The position numbers and the translations under genes were made by a program. Source: Pelobium manganitolerans (lineage in GTDB: Bacteria; Bacteroidota; Bacteroidia; Sphingobacteriales; Sphingobacteriaceae). Taken from it: DNA of 64,000 nt. The notes under the pieces were generated by a model, which saw only the letters and a list, made by a program, of their open reading frames with translations, was not told the origin of the DNA and searched no databases. The stretch lies in contig NZ_MBTA01000012.1 in NCBI RefSeq assembly GCF_003609575.1, positions 1 to 64,000 of the forward strand, given 5' to 3'. Shown one piece after another: positions 1-11,765 of the stretch. Numbering within the stretch: position 1 is the first letter of the stretch; every line of letters starts with the position of its first letter.

Positions 1-67
1 GAAGGATAAGGAAGACACCCGGAGAGATGTGAGATCGGTGGCGCTGTCCGCTGGCAGGGGGTAAAAG

Positions 68-141
68 AGTCCCGTAGCTCAGTTGGTCAGAGCACTACAC
101 TGATAATGTAGGGGTCAGCAGTTCAAATCTGCTCGGGACTA
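68..141 (+). tRNA. tRNA-Ile (GAT)
   Basis: A full cloverleaf can be drawn: the 7-bp acceptor AGTCCCG pairs with CGGGACT, followed by discriminator A. The anticodon loop CTGATAA carries GAT. CCA is not encoded. It sits in the 16S-23S spacer just before tRNA-Ala, the usual arrangement in Bacteroidota rRNA operons, and is processed from the rRNA precursor. Confidence 0.96.
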
Positions 142-160
142 CGAGAAGCGTCTTATCTTG

Positions 161-233
161 GGGGATTAGCTCAGCTGGCTAGAGCACCTGCCTTGCACGC
201 AGGGGGTCAACGGTTCGAATCCGTTATTCTCCA
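161..233 (+). tRNA. tRNA-Ala (TGC)
   Basis: The anticodon arm CCTGC-CTTGCAC-GCAGG presents TGC. The T-arm GGTTCGAATCC is canonical and discriminator A ends the gene, with no encoded CCA. The acceptor stem has one T-T mismatch and one G-U pair. It is the second spacer tRNA, 19 bases after tRNA-Ile. Confidence 0.95.
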
Positions 234-238
234 CTTTT

Positions 239-272
239 CCCGGCGCGACGCCGGGGACAAAGTTCTTTGACA
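239..272 (+). promoter_or_regulatory. Spacer hairpin and boxA-like antitermination site
   Basis: A 7-bp GC hairpin (CCCGGCG, loop CGA, CGCCGGG) is followed at 262-272 by GTTCTTTGACA, close to the bacterial boxA consensus used by Nus factors for rRNA antitermination. It lies about 65 bases before the mature 23S end, where a 23S boxA is expected. The role is inferred from position and sequence. Confidence 0.55.
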
Positions 273-337
273 TACTGGAAGAAGAAGCCGTACAGAAGAC
301 GGCGAGAGCAACAGATAGAGCGATCTATCAACAAAGA

Positions 338-3227
<2,890 letters not shown>

Positions 3228-3343
3228 AGCAGATAACATACGTTGCGCTCCACCGCCATCTGGGCGGCTTTTTCTTCCGGTCTTATGTCAAGATATTTAA
3301 AGAAACAAAACGGGAAGCTTAAATGCTTTCCTTCTGAAGAAAT

Positions 3344-3454
<111 letters not shown>

Positions 3455-3463
3455 TCTTTTACG

Positions 3464-3497
3464 AGCCCCCTCCCCGAACGGGAGGGGGCTTTTTTTG
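3464..3497 (+). terminator. rRNA operon intrinsic terminator
   Basis: A perfect 11-bp stem (AGCCCCCTCCC / GGGAGGGGGCT) with loop CGAAC is followed by seven T. It starts 9 bases after 5S and closes the rRNA operon. Confidence 0.93.
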
Positions 3498-3510
3498 TGA
3501 CTTTGATTTG

Positions 3511-3716
3511 CGGTGGAACCTCAAAGCCGATGTCTAGGGATGCTCGTGCATGGACGCCCAGTTACAGAGGCCACGGAAGATTATCCATCTGCCGGTCGCT
3601 GGGGTAGTAAGTGGCGAAACAGGTGCTTATTCTATCGTATGAGCGCCATTCGGCGGAAGCCGGATAAATAGTTGTAAACTTCCGTTCTGTTAGCGCGTTC
3701 AACATCGGCCACAGCC
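3511..3716 (+). ncRNA. Candidate structured non-coding RNA
   Basis: No convincing reading frame lies between the rRNA terminator and the response regulator gene, but the stretch is rich in pairing. GCCGATGT (3526-3533) pairs perfectly with ACATCGGC (3702-3709) across about 170 bases. Inside are CGGAAG/CTTCCG (3654-3659 with 3678-3683), GCCAC/GTGGC (3570-3574 with 3611-3615), an AGAT/ATCT hairpin, an ATGC/GCAT hairpin and a GCTTAT/ATGAGC hairpin. It has its own hairpin at 3724-3756 downstream. I recognise no RNase P, tmRNA, SRP or riboswitch core motif. A 6S-like RNA is possible from its length, but this is not shown. The strand is assumed. Confidence 0.45.
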
Positions 3717-3723
3717 AAAAAGA

Positions 3724-3756
3724 AAACCCCCAAAAGCATGGAGCCTTTGAGGGTTT
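3724..3756. terminator. Bidirectional terminator hairpin
   Basis: AAACCC at the 5' arm pairs with GGGTTT at the 3' arm, with further CAAA/TTTG pairing inside. On the minus strand the hairpin is followed by TTTTCTTTTT, so it fits the end of the response regulator/phytochrome transcript. On the plus strand a T-rich run follows after a short gap, so it may also end the candidate RNA upstream. Confidence 0.6.
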
Positions 3757-3779
3757 AAAATCATTTTTTGGTTTTTGCT

Positions 3780-4181
3780 TTAAGCTACTTGGTTAAAATT
3801 TAGCCAATATTTATGCACGTAATTAATAAAATCGCCGGTTGCTTCTAAACCTATAGGTTTTACTACATAGCTGTTTGCGTTAAGCTGGTAGCTTTTTTCG
3901 ATATCAGGTTTGCATTCGCTGGAACTTAAGATGACCACGGGTATTTTTTTTAGTTTTGGGTCGATTTTAAGGCGCTCTAAAATATCGAACCCAGATATGC
4001 CGGGGAGGTCCAAATCTAATAGGATAACGCTAGGTAGGCAAGCTTCTTCTGCTAGGTGAGTCAAAAAGGAAAAACCATCAGAAAATGTGAGCAACTTGGC
4101 GTCCAGGGCTAGCTCGTCAAATTTAAGCTTAAAAAAAAGCTGATAGTCCGGATTGTCCTCGACTAATAAAATCCTTTTCAT
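3780..4181 (-). CDS. Single-domain response regulator
   Basis: This 133-residue protein is one CheY-like receiver domain with no output domain. The acidic pocket E8-D9, phospho-acceptor D56 in LLDLDLPG, the S86-S88 switch region and K108 in VVKPIG are all present. The start codon lies 2 bases after the stop of the upstream bacteriophytochrome kinase, so the two are co-transcribed and almost certainly form a kinase-receiver pair. Receivers of this type next to bacteriophytochromes (Rcp1/BphR) take phosphate from the kinase and pass the signal by protein contact; that mode of action is inferred here. Confidence 0.92.
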   Translation of the reverse strand: MKRILLVEDNPDYQLFFKLKFDELALDAKLLTFSDGFSFLTHLAEEACLPSVILLDLDLPGISGFDILERLKIDPKLKKIPVVILSSSECKPDIEKSYQLNANSYVVKPIGLEATGDFINYVHKYWLNFNQVA

Positions 4182-4183
4182 CG

Positions 4184-6412
4184 TTAATTATAATAATGTT
4201 TTGGCAAACTAAAATAAAAAGTACTGCCCACGCCGGGTAAACTTTCGACCCATATTTTACCTTTATGGAGCGTAATAATGCGTTTTACGATAGCTAAACC
4301 CAAACCGGTGCCTTCGATATGATTAACGTCATCCAAGCGCTTAAAAAGTTCAAAAACCCGGTCGGCGTTTTTCATATCGAAGCCTTTGCCGTTATCAGTT
4401 ACAGAATAGGTAACCTCATGATCTGTTTCTATGCCTTTTATTGCCACATCTACCGTTACGTTAGGTTTGCTGTATTTAACGGCATTGCTCATTAAATTGT
4501 TGAAAACCTGGTATAGCATAGTCCGCTCGGCCTGCACATCTGGCAGCGCACCCATGGAAAAATTGATGTTTTTATCTTGGTTTCCTATTTTGATGTTTTC
4601 AACAAGTTCGCTTATAATATTTCCGGTCGCTACGTAAGCAAGTTCTTTTTCTACGCGGCCAATTTTTGAATAATTCAACACATCTTGTATCAAGTCTTTC
4701 ATCTTATCTGTATTAACGATGATTTGGTTGAGGGAACGTGCCATATCATCATCAATTTTATGCCGGTGGTATCGCATTAATATTTCGGCATAACCTTTTA
4801 TGGAGGATAGAGGAGTCTTTAAATCGTGAGAAACGGTATAACTAAAGGTGTCTAGATATTCGTATGCGGTTTTCAATTCGGCATTTAATGCGCGTATTTC
4901 GTTGGTTTTATTAATTAAGATGCTATTCAGATCCTCACGCAGTTTTAGCGCGGCCGCAACCTCGTTATCGCTCCACTCTAAAGAAGTATGTTGTGATAAG
5001 GTGGTGAATTTTTCAAAACTTTTGCGCGGGTTTATGCGTTGTTTATCCCCATCCCATTCATGGGCCTTCTCAGGATTGCCACCCCAGTGTATGGTTTGGG
5101 ATTGCTCTGGTTTAAACCAGATGATAAAATCGTTCATACTCTGAGACAAGCCAATCATCAAGATTCCGCACGCTTTTTTTGCGTAGCTTTTAGCAGGTGG
5201 ATGTATTTTGGGTAAGTGCTGCGTGATATATAAAGAATCTGCCTGTAAATCTCGTACGCGATCGGCAATTTCGGAAATTTCTGTTTGCGAGGGGCTAATG
5301 CCTACGCTGTAAAACTGGTTTTCAAAGCAAATCGCCGCTCCGTGTGCTTCATTGATGTCTGTCAGCTTCGTATCAAACTGCGTAAGTCCGCGAAGAATGT
5401 CCCACCCGTTCATCACGTTTTTCACTAAGTCGCTCTCGTTACGGTAGTAACGCTCCAAAAGCTCTTTTTCACGTGCATCTTGTTTGAATTCTATCGCCGA
5501 GGAAAATAGGCTGCCAATGAATTTACAAGTATTTCTGAACGAGTAGCTGATGTATTTTGGTGTGTAATGATGGCAGGTAAACATGCCCCAAAGCTGCCCT
5601 TTATAAATAATAGAGATAGTTAAGGACGCTTGTACACCCATATTCCGCAAATACTCTAGATGTATTGGGCTTGATGACCTTAGGGTACTGTGCGTTAAAT
5701 CTAAAGGAATGTTGTTTTCGTGGATGTTGTAAATTGGCTGATTATTAGCGTCTACATCCAAAATAATACGCACCTGGTTTAGCTTAAATAATTGCCGGGC
5801 CTGTGCCGGAATATCAGAGGCGGGAAAATGCAAGTCCATCATAGACTCTAAATCAGCCCGCTTGGACTCGGCAACCACTTTACCGTCCCAGTTTTGTTTA
5901 AACTGGTATATCATTACCCTATCGTAACCGGTAATATTTCTGATTTCGGTTACCGTTTGCCATAATAAGTCTTGAAAAGAGCCACTGCTTTGTATCCTAG
6001 CCAGTGCTTTGCCCATAATTAAATGCAATTCGTTCTCGGGCAGTAGGGTTTCGGCGGGTTCAAATTCTAGGGTGCAAACATTTGCTTGTTTGTTGATGAT
6101 AATTTGCATCTGCCGGTTTAAAAAATCGACCTTGGTGCCGTTAATTGTCGCAAAATCGCCACTTCTTAAGCCTACTTTAACAATATCAATAACGTTTTCT
6201 GACGCTAAGTCGCCCAGGGAAATTTTCTGCTTGAAATCTATATCATATTTAGATTTTAAGTTTTCACTGATATACAAAACCTCGAAGTTTGTGGCATCAA
6301 TTGCCAAAAGTTCTCCATGCGGCTGTATATGCCCAATAATATGGATGGGTTCTTTTTCGCAATTAGATAAATTAGGAGGAGTGTAAGTTTGGACGGGCGA
6401 ATTTTTTAGCAT
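4184..6412 (-). CDS. bphP: Bacteriophytochrome sensor histidine kinase
   Basis: A red/far-red light sensor kinase of 742 residues without membrane segments. The order is PAS (about 20-125), GAF (about 140-310, with SDIPAQAR near 200), PHY (about 315-490, with the PRKSF tongue motif near 462), HisKA (SHDLKTP, His near 528) and HATPase (NNLMSNAVKY, DNGKGF, GTGLGLAIV). C18 lies just before the EPIHIIGHIQPHG motif, the position that binds biliverdin in bacteriophytochromes, so a bilin chromophore is expected. No haem oxygenase gene is in the window. It is the first gene of a two-gene unit with the receiver protein. A near-consensus -7 element lies upstream, but no full promoter could be drawn. 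Confidence 0.93.
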   Translation of the reverse strand: MLKNSPVQTYTPPNLSNCEKEPIHIIGHIQPHGELLAIDATNFEVLYISENLKSKYDIDFKQKISLGDLASENVIDIVKVGLRSGDFATINGTKVDFLNRQMQIIINKQANVCTLEFEPAETLLPENELHLIMGKALARIQSSGSFQDLLWQTVTEIRNITGYDRVMIYQFKQNWDGKVVAESKRADLESMMDLHFPASDIPAQARQLFKLNQVRIILDVDANNQPIYNIHENNIPLDLTHSTLRSSSPIHLEYLRNMGVQASLTISIIYKGQLWGMFTCHHYTPKYISYSFRNTCKFIGSLFSSAIEFKQDAREKELLERYYRNESDLVKNVMNGWDILRGLTQFDTKLTDINEAHGAAICFENQFYSVGISPSQTEISEIADRVRDLQADSLYITQHLPKIHPPAKSYAKKACGILMIGLSQSMNDFIIWFKPEQSQTIHWGGNPEKAHEWDGDKQRINPRKSFEKFTTLSQHTSLEWSDNEVAAALKLREDLNSILINKTNEIRALNAELKTAYEYLDTFSYTVSHDLKTPLSSIKGYAEILMRYHRHKIDDDMARSLNQIIVNTDKMKDLIQDVLNYSKIGRVEKELAYVATGNIISELVENIKIGNQDKNINFSMGALPDVQAERTMLYQVFNNLMSNAVKYSKPNVTVDVAIKGIETDHEVTYSVTDNGKGFDMKNADRVFELFKRLDDVNHIEGTGLGLAIVKRIITLHKGKIWVESLPGVGSTFYFSLPKHYYN

Positions 6413-6580
6413 TAAGCAAAGTAAGAATTTAAGAATGAATAAATTTGTTTTTTGTGAGATTGTTTTGTTACAAACCGTTCAGTTAGCCCGGAAATTCTAA
6501 TTTTATGCTGGCCAAAATATCTTGTAACAAAAGCGTGCCGAAAACCTCTAATTGATAAACTGTCTTCCGAAATTGTTTGA

Positions 6581-7813
6581 ATGGATAACGTAGAAAATAT
6601 AAAAGTAGCGCTACAATCTATCAGTAGCAATAAGTTACGTGCCTTTTTAACGGCCTTAATTATTGCTATTGGGCTAATGGCCTTGGTTGGGATTTTAACT
6701 TCTATTGACGCCATTAAAGGCTCGCTAAATAACACTTTTGCCAGTATGGGCGCCAATTCTTTCACTATTCGTAACCGTGGCACAGGTATTAGAATTGGAG
6801 GGCAGGGAAACCGGCCGAAAAGATGGCCGGTAATTACCTACCAACAGGCGATGGACTTTAAAGAGCGGTTTGACTTATCAGCAACGGTATCTGTAAATAC
6901 TTTTGCTTCTTTTGCGGCCACAGTAAAATATCAGAATGAGAAAACCAATCCGAACATTTCGGTTTTAGGTGCCGATGCGGCTTATGCTGCAACCGGAGGC
7001 TATAAGCTGGCTGAGGGAAGAAACTTTTCTAATAATGAAATGGAATTTGGCGCAAGTGTGGTGATTATAGGTGACGAGATTAAACAGAAGTTTTTTAAAA
7101 CCTCAAGCGCTATTAATAAGGTAATTATTATAGGTACCAATAAGTTTAGGGTGATAGGCGTTTTTGCGCCCAAGGGATCCAGCATGGGCTTTGGCGGAGA
7201 TAAAGTTTGCGTAATTCCGATTGTGCGGGGCCGCCAGGTTATGACCAGCAGCAACCCCACTTATACAATATCTGTAATGGTAAACGACCCTACTTTAATG
7301 GACTATGCAACCGGCGAAGCCACCGCTTTGATGCGCAAAGTGCGGAACTTGAGCGCACAAGAAGAGAATAATTTCGAGATTACCAAGAGCGATGCGATTG
7401 CAGAAACGTTAATTAGCAACCTGAAGTTTGTACAGGTGGCGGGCGTAGCCATTGGCTTAATTACCCTGATTGGCGCAGCCATTGCATTAATGAATATTAT
7501 GATGGTTTCTGTAACCGAGCGTACGCGCGAAATAGGCGTCCGCAAAGCGATAGGGGCTAACCCATCGCTAATTAGGAAGCAGTTTTTGTACGAGGCCATT
7601 GTGATTTGTCTATTGGGAGGTTTTGTGGGTATTTTATTAGGCATTGTGATGGGCAATTTGCTGGCAATGGCTATGGGCGCTTCTTTCCTAATCCCATGGT
7701 TATGGATTTTTATAGGATTGATAGCGTGTATCACTACGGGCTTAATATCCGGGATTATTCCTGCATCTAAAGCCTCCAAACTGGATCCGGTAGAGGCTTT
7801 GAGGTATGAGTAG
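6581..7813 (+). CDS. MacB-like ABC transporter permease
   Basis: An integral inner-membrane protein of 410 residues. It has one N-terminal membrane helix (about 18-40), a large periplasmic MacB_PCD domain (about 41-275) and a C-terminal FtsX domain with three helices (about 285-400). The family signatures [20 protein letters not shown] and the final [16 protein letters not shown] are clear. Such permeases work with a separate LolD/MacA-type ATPase, moving lipoproteins, peptides or drugs by mechanotransmission. No ATPase or adaptor gene is adjacent, so its partners lie elsewhere and its substrate is unknown. Confidence 0.9.
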   Translation: MDNVENIKVALQSISSNKLRAFLTALIIAIGLMALVGILTSIDAIKGSLNNTFASMGANSFTIRNRGTGIRIGGQGNRPKRWPVITYQQAMDFKERFDLSATVSVNTFASFAATVKYQNEKTNPNISVLGADAAYAATGGYKLAEGRNFSNNEMEFGASVVIIGDEIKQKFFKTSSAINKVIIIGTNKFRVIGVFAPKGSSMGFGGDKVCVIPIVRGRQVMTSSNPTYTISVMVNDPTLMDYATGEATALMRKVRNLSAQEENNFEITKSDAIAETLISNLKFVQVAGVAIGLITLIGAAIALMNIMMVSVTERTREIGVRKAIGANPSLIRKQFLYEAIVICLLGGFVGILLGIVMGNLLAMAMGASFLIPWLWIFIGLIACITTGLISGIIPASKASKLDPVEALRYE

Positions 7814-7826
7814 GCGCTTTACATAT

Positions 7827-7855
7827 AAAAAACCTCGCCAAATCGGCAAGGTTTT
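7827..7855. terminator. Bidirectional terminator between convergent genes
   Basis: AAAACCT-GCC and GGC-AGGTTTT form a hairpin with loop AAATC between the convergent permease and pfkA genes. A-rich and T-rich flanks allow termination in both directions. Confidence 0.75.
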
Positions 7856-7877
7856 CTAAAAAAATTTACTTTAAAGT

Positions 7878-8858
7878 TTAAAGCGACAAAATATCAACTA
7901 TCTTAAACAAATCTTTATTGATCTCTACGTGGTGTTTTATGGCGTGGTCAAACGGTGTAAAAGCAATTTTGCCGTTTAGTAAACCCACCATTTCATTTCT
8001 GCGACCTTCCATTAAACTTTCTACCGCGGCAACACCCAATCGGCTGGCCAAAACCCTATCCATGCAGGTAGGTTTGCCTCCTCGCTGGATGTGGCCTAAA
8101 ATAGAAACCCGGATATCGTAATGCGGAAAACGTTTTTTCAATTTTTCAGATATCTCCATTGCTCCGCCAGATTCGCCTTCGCCCTCTGCCACAATCAAAA
8201 TTTTCGACATTTTATCTTGACGGCCAATCTCTAAACGGTGCATCACGGCTTCCATATCGGTTTTGGTTTCGGGGATAAAGATAGACTCGGCGCCAACGCC
8301 AATACCGCTTCTTAAGGCAATTAAACCGCAATCCCTGCCCATTACTTCTACCACAAACAAACGCGAGTGCGATTCTGCGGTATCTCTAATTCTATCGATA
8401 GCTTCAACCACATTATTAATTGAGGTATCGTAACCGATGGTAAAATCGGTGCCAAACAAATCATTGTCAATGGTGCCAGGCAAGCCTAAGATGGGGAAAT
8501 CAAATTCTTCACCGAAAATCTTAGCGCCGGTAAAAGTACCATCGCCACCAATGGCTACCAAAGCATCAATATTTTGCGCTTTAAGTTGTTTGTATGCTTC
8601 TTGGCGACCTTCTTTGGTGCGGAATTCTGGGCTTCTGGCCGTTCTTAAAACCGTGCCCCCGCGTTGGATAATGTTGCCTACAGATTTACGGTCCATCGGA
8701 ATAAATTCTCCTAAAATCATCCCTTCATAACCTCGGCGTATGCCTACAACTTCTAAATTATAATACAAGGCCGAGCGCACAACCGCACGGATAGCGGCGT
8801 TCATGCCGGGCGAGTCGCCACCAGAGGTAAAAACCCCAATTTTTTTTATTTCGCTCAT
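7878..8858 (-). CDS. pfkA: ATP-dependent 6-phosphofructokinase
   Basis: Phosphorylates fructose 6-phosphate to fructose 1,6-bisphosphate, the committed step of glycolysis. GVFTSGGDSPGMNAAIR (ATP site), the catalytic region GTIDNDLFGTDFTIGYDT, the VEVMGRDCG substrate motif and GHIQRGG are all present. I chose the internal ATG giving MSEIKKIGVF (326 residues, the usual bacterial length). A longer frame exists, but it would overlap the end of dsbD and adds residues absent from the family. With this start the gap to the upstream dsbD is 4 bases, so the genes are probably co-transcribed. Confidence 0.96.
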   Translation of the reverse strand: MSEIKKIGVFTSGGDSPGMNAAIRAVVRSALYYNLEVVGIRRGYEGMILGEFIPMDRKSVGNIIQRGGTVLRTARSPEFRTKEGRQEAYKQLKAQNIDALVAIGGDGTFTGAKIFGEEFDFPILGLPGTIDNDLFGTDFTIGYDTSINNVVEAIDRIRDTAESHSRLFVVEVMGRDCGLIALRSGIGVGAESIFIPETKTDMEAVMHRLEIGRQDKMSKILIVAEGEGESGGAMEISEKLKKRFPHYDIRVSILGHIQRGGKPTCMDRVLASRLGVAAVESLMEGRRNEMVGLLNGKIAFTPFDHAIKHHVEINKDLFKIVDILSL

Positions 8859-8862
8859 GTTT

Positions 8863-10932
8863 TTATTTTTTGAATACCGCAAGTCCGCGATCCAAAAAGT
8901 CAACGTAGTTTTTTACATCTAAATTAAAAGCCTCTGGCGCTGTTAAAACTTGGCCGTCCCCATTTAGCAACACATAATAAGGTTGCGAATTGGTTTTAAA
9001 CACCGAGGCCTGCAAATCGCTCCACTTGTTGCCAATGGTTTTAATTTTTTTGCCCGAGTATTCTGATAGGTGCTGTTCGTTTTCCGGAAGTTCTGTTTTA
9101 TCGTCCACGTAAAGTGAAATCAGCACATAATCGTTCCGCAATCTTTTTAGCACTTCCGGATCGCTCCAAACAGAGGCTTCCATTTTACGGCAGTTTACGC
9201 AACTGTGGCCAGTGAAATCTAATAAAACCGGCTTATTTTGTTTTTTGGCGTAAGCTAAACCTTCCTCATAATCAAAAAAAGCGTTTAAGCCATAAGGCGC
9301 TTTAAATAGTCCGCTGTACTTTTTGTTAAGCTGCTCTTGCTCAATATTTGGCGAAGATAAAGTATTCGTGTATAAATCAAAATCTTGGGTAGTTTGTGGA
9401 GGTAGCCACGCGCTAATTGCTTTTAACGGCGCGCCCCATAAACCTGGAACCATGTATAAGGTAAAAGCAAAAGAAATAATGGCTAAAAACAAACGTGGAA
9501 CGCTAATAAAGTCCAGTTTACTATCGTGCGAAAACTGCAATTTGCCCAACAGATAAAAGCCCAATAGCGCAAAAATCACAATCCACAGCACTAAAAATAT
9601 CTCACGGTCAAAAAACTCCCAGTGGTAAGCCAAATCTACGTTTGATAAAAACTTGAGCGCCAAAGCCAGTTCAATAAATCCTAAAGAAACCTTCACGCTG
9701 TTAAGCCATCCGCCAGATTTTGGTAAAGATTTAAGTAGGGACGGAAACGCGGCAAAAAGTGTAAAAGGAATGGCCAAAGCTAAGGAGAAACCTAACATAC
9801 CAACTGCAGGGCCCATGTACTGCCCCATGCTGGCGGCTTGCACCAATAAAGTGCCTATAATTGGGCCCGTACACGAGAAGGAAACCAAAGCCAAAGCAAA
9901 TGCCATGAAAAACAATCCGCCTAGCCCTTTCGTATTCGATTTTTGATCTACATTATTGGCCCAAGCGCTGGGTAAAGTAATTTCAAAAGCGCCGAAGAAA
10001 GATATGGCAAAAACCACCAGCAACAAGAAAAACAGAAAGTTAAACACACCATTGCTCGCCAGCTCGTTTAAAGCATCGGACCCAAAGGCTAACGTAACGC
10101 CCATGCCCAAGCATACATATATTAAGATGATAAAGAAACCATAAAGACTGGCCTTGCGGATGGCTTCTGCCTTACTGCCTGCTTTTTTGGTGAAAAAACT
10201 CACGGTCAAAGGCAACATCGGAAATATACAGGGCATCAATAAAGCCAAAACACCGCCGATTAAGCCGGCTAAAAATATGGCCCAAAGTGATTGCTCTTCT
10301 GTGGATGCTAGCTCAACAACAGGTTTTTCATACTGTTTTGTTAAGGTATCTGTTTTGGATGATGAATCTGTTAAGGTAACTGGAGCAGTAGTTTGTGCCA
10401 AAGCGGTATCTGGATTGGCCGCGCCAGCGGCCGGCGTTGCGGAACTTGCTTTTTCCGGGCTGCTTTGTTGTGCGCTTGCACCCGCTTTTACATTTATGGA
10501 AAACGCTACTTCTTCGGGCGGTAAGCACTGTTCATCGTTACAAACCATAAACTCTAAAGTGCCTTTAACGGTGGTTTCTGCCTTGTTTAGCTTAATTTTT
10601 TGTTTAAAAACCGCGCTGTTCTCATGCCAGGAAATCTGCATGTTAAAGTTAGGGTCAAAAGCCGAAACAGGTTTGGGGCTTTCGCTGGTTTTGCCAACTA
10701 AAGTAAAATCGGGGCTTTTGGTAAAGCTGAAGCTTGTAGGTATGGGACCGCCTTCTCCAATATTTTGTGCGTACACATGCCACCCTGCATCAATTTTGGC
10801 GGTAATTACCAAATTGGCTTCTTTCTCATTCAAGGTTTCTGCGCCGAAACTCCATTTCACGGGTTTCAAAATCTGGGCTTGGGCACTTATTATTAAAATA
10901 AGGAATGCCAAAAAGGCTGTAAGCTTCTTCAT
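8863..10932 (-). CDS. dsbD: Thiol:disulfide interchange protein DsbD
   Basis: A membrane electron conduit of 689 residues that passes reducing power from cytoplasmic thioredoxin to the periplasm. A signal peptide (about 1-19) is followed by an N-terminal DsbD domain with a Cys pair in CNDEQC, a transmembrane DsbD region of eight or so helices carrying the redox cysteines in MPCIFP and SCTGP, and a C-terminal thioredoxin-like domain with CVNC. All three modules of full-length DsbD are present. It is followed closely by pfkA and preceded by birA on the same strand. Clients may include cytochrome c maturation and TlpA-like proteins such as the broken gene near 43 kb; that link is inferred. Confidence 0.93.
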   Translation of the reverse strand: MKKLTAFLAFLILIISAQAQILKPVKWSFGAETLNEKEANLVITAKIDAGWHVYAQNIGEGGPIPTSFSFTKSPDFTLVGKTSESPKPVSAFDPNFNMQISWHENSAVFKQKIKLNKAETTVKGTLEFMVCNDEQCLPPEEVAFSINVKAGASAQQSSPEKASSATPAAGAANPDTALAQTTAPVTLTDSSSKTDTLTKQYEKPVVELASTEEQSLWAIFLAGLIGGVLALLMPCIFPMLPLTVSFFTKKAGSKAEAIRKASLYGFFIILIYVCLGMGVTLAFGSDALNELASNGVFNFLFFLLLVVFAISFFGAFEITLPSAWANNVDQKSNTKGLGGLFFMAFALALVSFSCTGPIIGTLLVQAASMGQYMGPAVGMLGFSLALAIPFTLFAAFPSLLKSLPKSGGWLNSVKVSLGFIELALALKFLSNVDLAYHWEFFDREIFLVLWIVIFALLGFYLLGKLQFSHDSKLDFISVPRLFLAIISFAFTLYMVPGLWGAPLKAISAWLPPQTTQDFDLYTNTLSSPNIEQEQLNKKYSGLFKAPYGLNAFFDYEEGLAYAKKQNKPVLLDFTGHSCVNCRKMEASVWSDPEVLKRLRNDYVLISLYVDDKTELPENEQHLSEYSGKKIKTIGNKWSDLQASVFKTNSQPYYVLLNGDGQVLTAPEAFNLDVKNYVDFLDRGLAVFKK

Positions 10933-10941
10933 GCTTTGGGT

Positions 10942-11718
10942 TTATTGTTCATCAAAAATAAAAGCGATTTCTTTTAACGCGTATTTGGCTAGCTTACCGT
11001 TTTGCGAAAGTAATAAGCAGCCATCGTTGTCCACACCTAAAATTTCGCCCTCCACTTGCTGGTTGGCAACCTTAAAGTATCGCTTTTGGTTTAAACCGAA
11101 TAAGCGTTCTTGGTATTCGGCTTTTAAAAGTTCTTGGTTGCCAGCCTTTAGCTGCAAATATCTGCGTTCTATATCTTTACAAAGTTGCCCCAATAATTCA
11201 GGAAGCTCATAATTTTGGTGTAAGATTTTCGATATAGAGCTGGCCCTGCCATTGTTGCCGTTAAAATTTTGCTGGTTTACGTTTAAACCAATCCCCACAA
11301 TACTCCACTTTAAATTGGCGCCGCTTAAACCGTTCTCGATTAAAATACCGCCTAGTTTTTGTTCCTGGTAATAAATATCGTTTGGCCACTTTATTTTGCA
11401 TTGCTTGCCAATAATCCGTGCTAAACAATCGTTAATACCCAAAGAAACAGCAATATTTAACAGAAATTGTTGCGATATTTTTAAAAAATCAGGAAAAAAA
11501 AGGATGCTGAAAGTTAGGTTTTTTCCGGCTTCGCTATCCCAGCTATTGCCTTGCTGCCCTCTGCCGGCAAACTGATGGTCTGCCATTATTACAGTACCCT
11601 CTGCCGGTGGCGTGGAATTTGAAAGCTGATTCTTCAGATAAGTGTTGGTAGAGTTTACAGACGATAATTTTACCAAACTTTGTCCAACAAATAGTGTTAA
11701 AAATATGTTATTTTGCAA
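10942..11718 (-). CDS. birA: Biotin-protein ligase, monofunctional
   Basis: Activates biotin as biotinyl-AMP and transfers it to the carrier lysine of biotin-dependent carboxylases. The catalytic motif GRGQQG (residues 52-57), KWPND (110-114) and KLGGIL with K121 are present. At 258 residues it lacks the N-terminal DNA-binding domain of E. coli BirA, so it is an enzyme but not the biotin repressor. The start is TTG; the codons that follow match the family's usual N-terminus, and a TAnnTTTG box lies about 30 bases upstream. It is divergent from rsfS. Confidence 0.92.
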   Translation of the reverse strand: MQNNIFLTLFVGQSLVKLSSVNSTNTYLKNQLSNSTPPAEGTVIMADHQFAGRGQQGNSWDSEAGKNLTFSILFFPDFLKISQQFLLNIAVSLGINDCLARIIGKQCKIKWPNDIYYQEQKLGGILIENGLSGANLKWSIVGIGLNVNQQNFNGNNGRASSISKILHQNYELPELLGQLCKDIERRYLQLKAGNQELLKAEYQERLFGLNQKRYFKVANQQVEGEILGVDNDGCLLLSQNGKLAKYALKEIAFIFDEQ

Positions 11719-11747
11719 TCTGTAATTAGATTAAAAATATAAAAAGC

Positions 11748-11755
11748 CAAAACTA
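11748..11755 (-). promoter_or_regulatory. birA -7 promoter box
   Basis: TAGTTTTG on the minus strand matches the Bacteroidota -7 consensus TAnnTTTG and lies 30 bases before the birA start. No clear -33 element was found. Confidence 0.55.
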
Positions 11756-11765
11756 AAATTTTTTG

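Noticed and set aside
6412-6783. A 123-codon minus-strand frame upstream of the phytochrome gene
   Set aside because: It overlaps the clear start of the MacB-like permease on the other strand and has no recognisable pattern.
10154-11212. A 352-codon plus-strand frame
   Set aside because: It is antisense to dsbD and birA, both clear genes with all key motifs; the frame is a by-product of their codon use.
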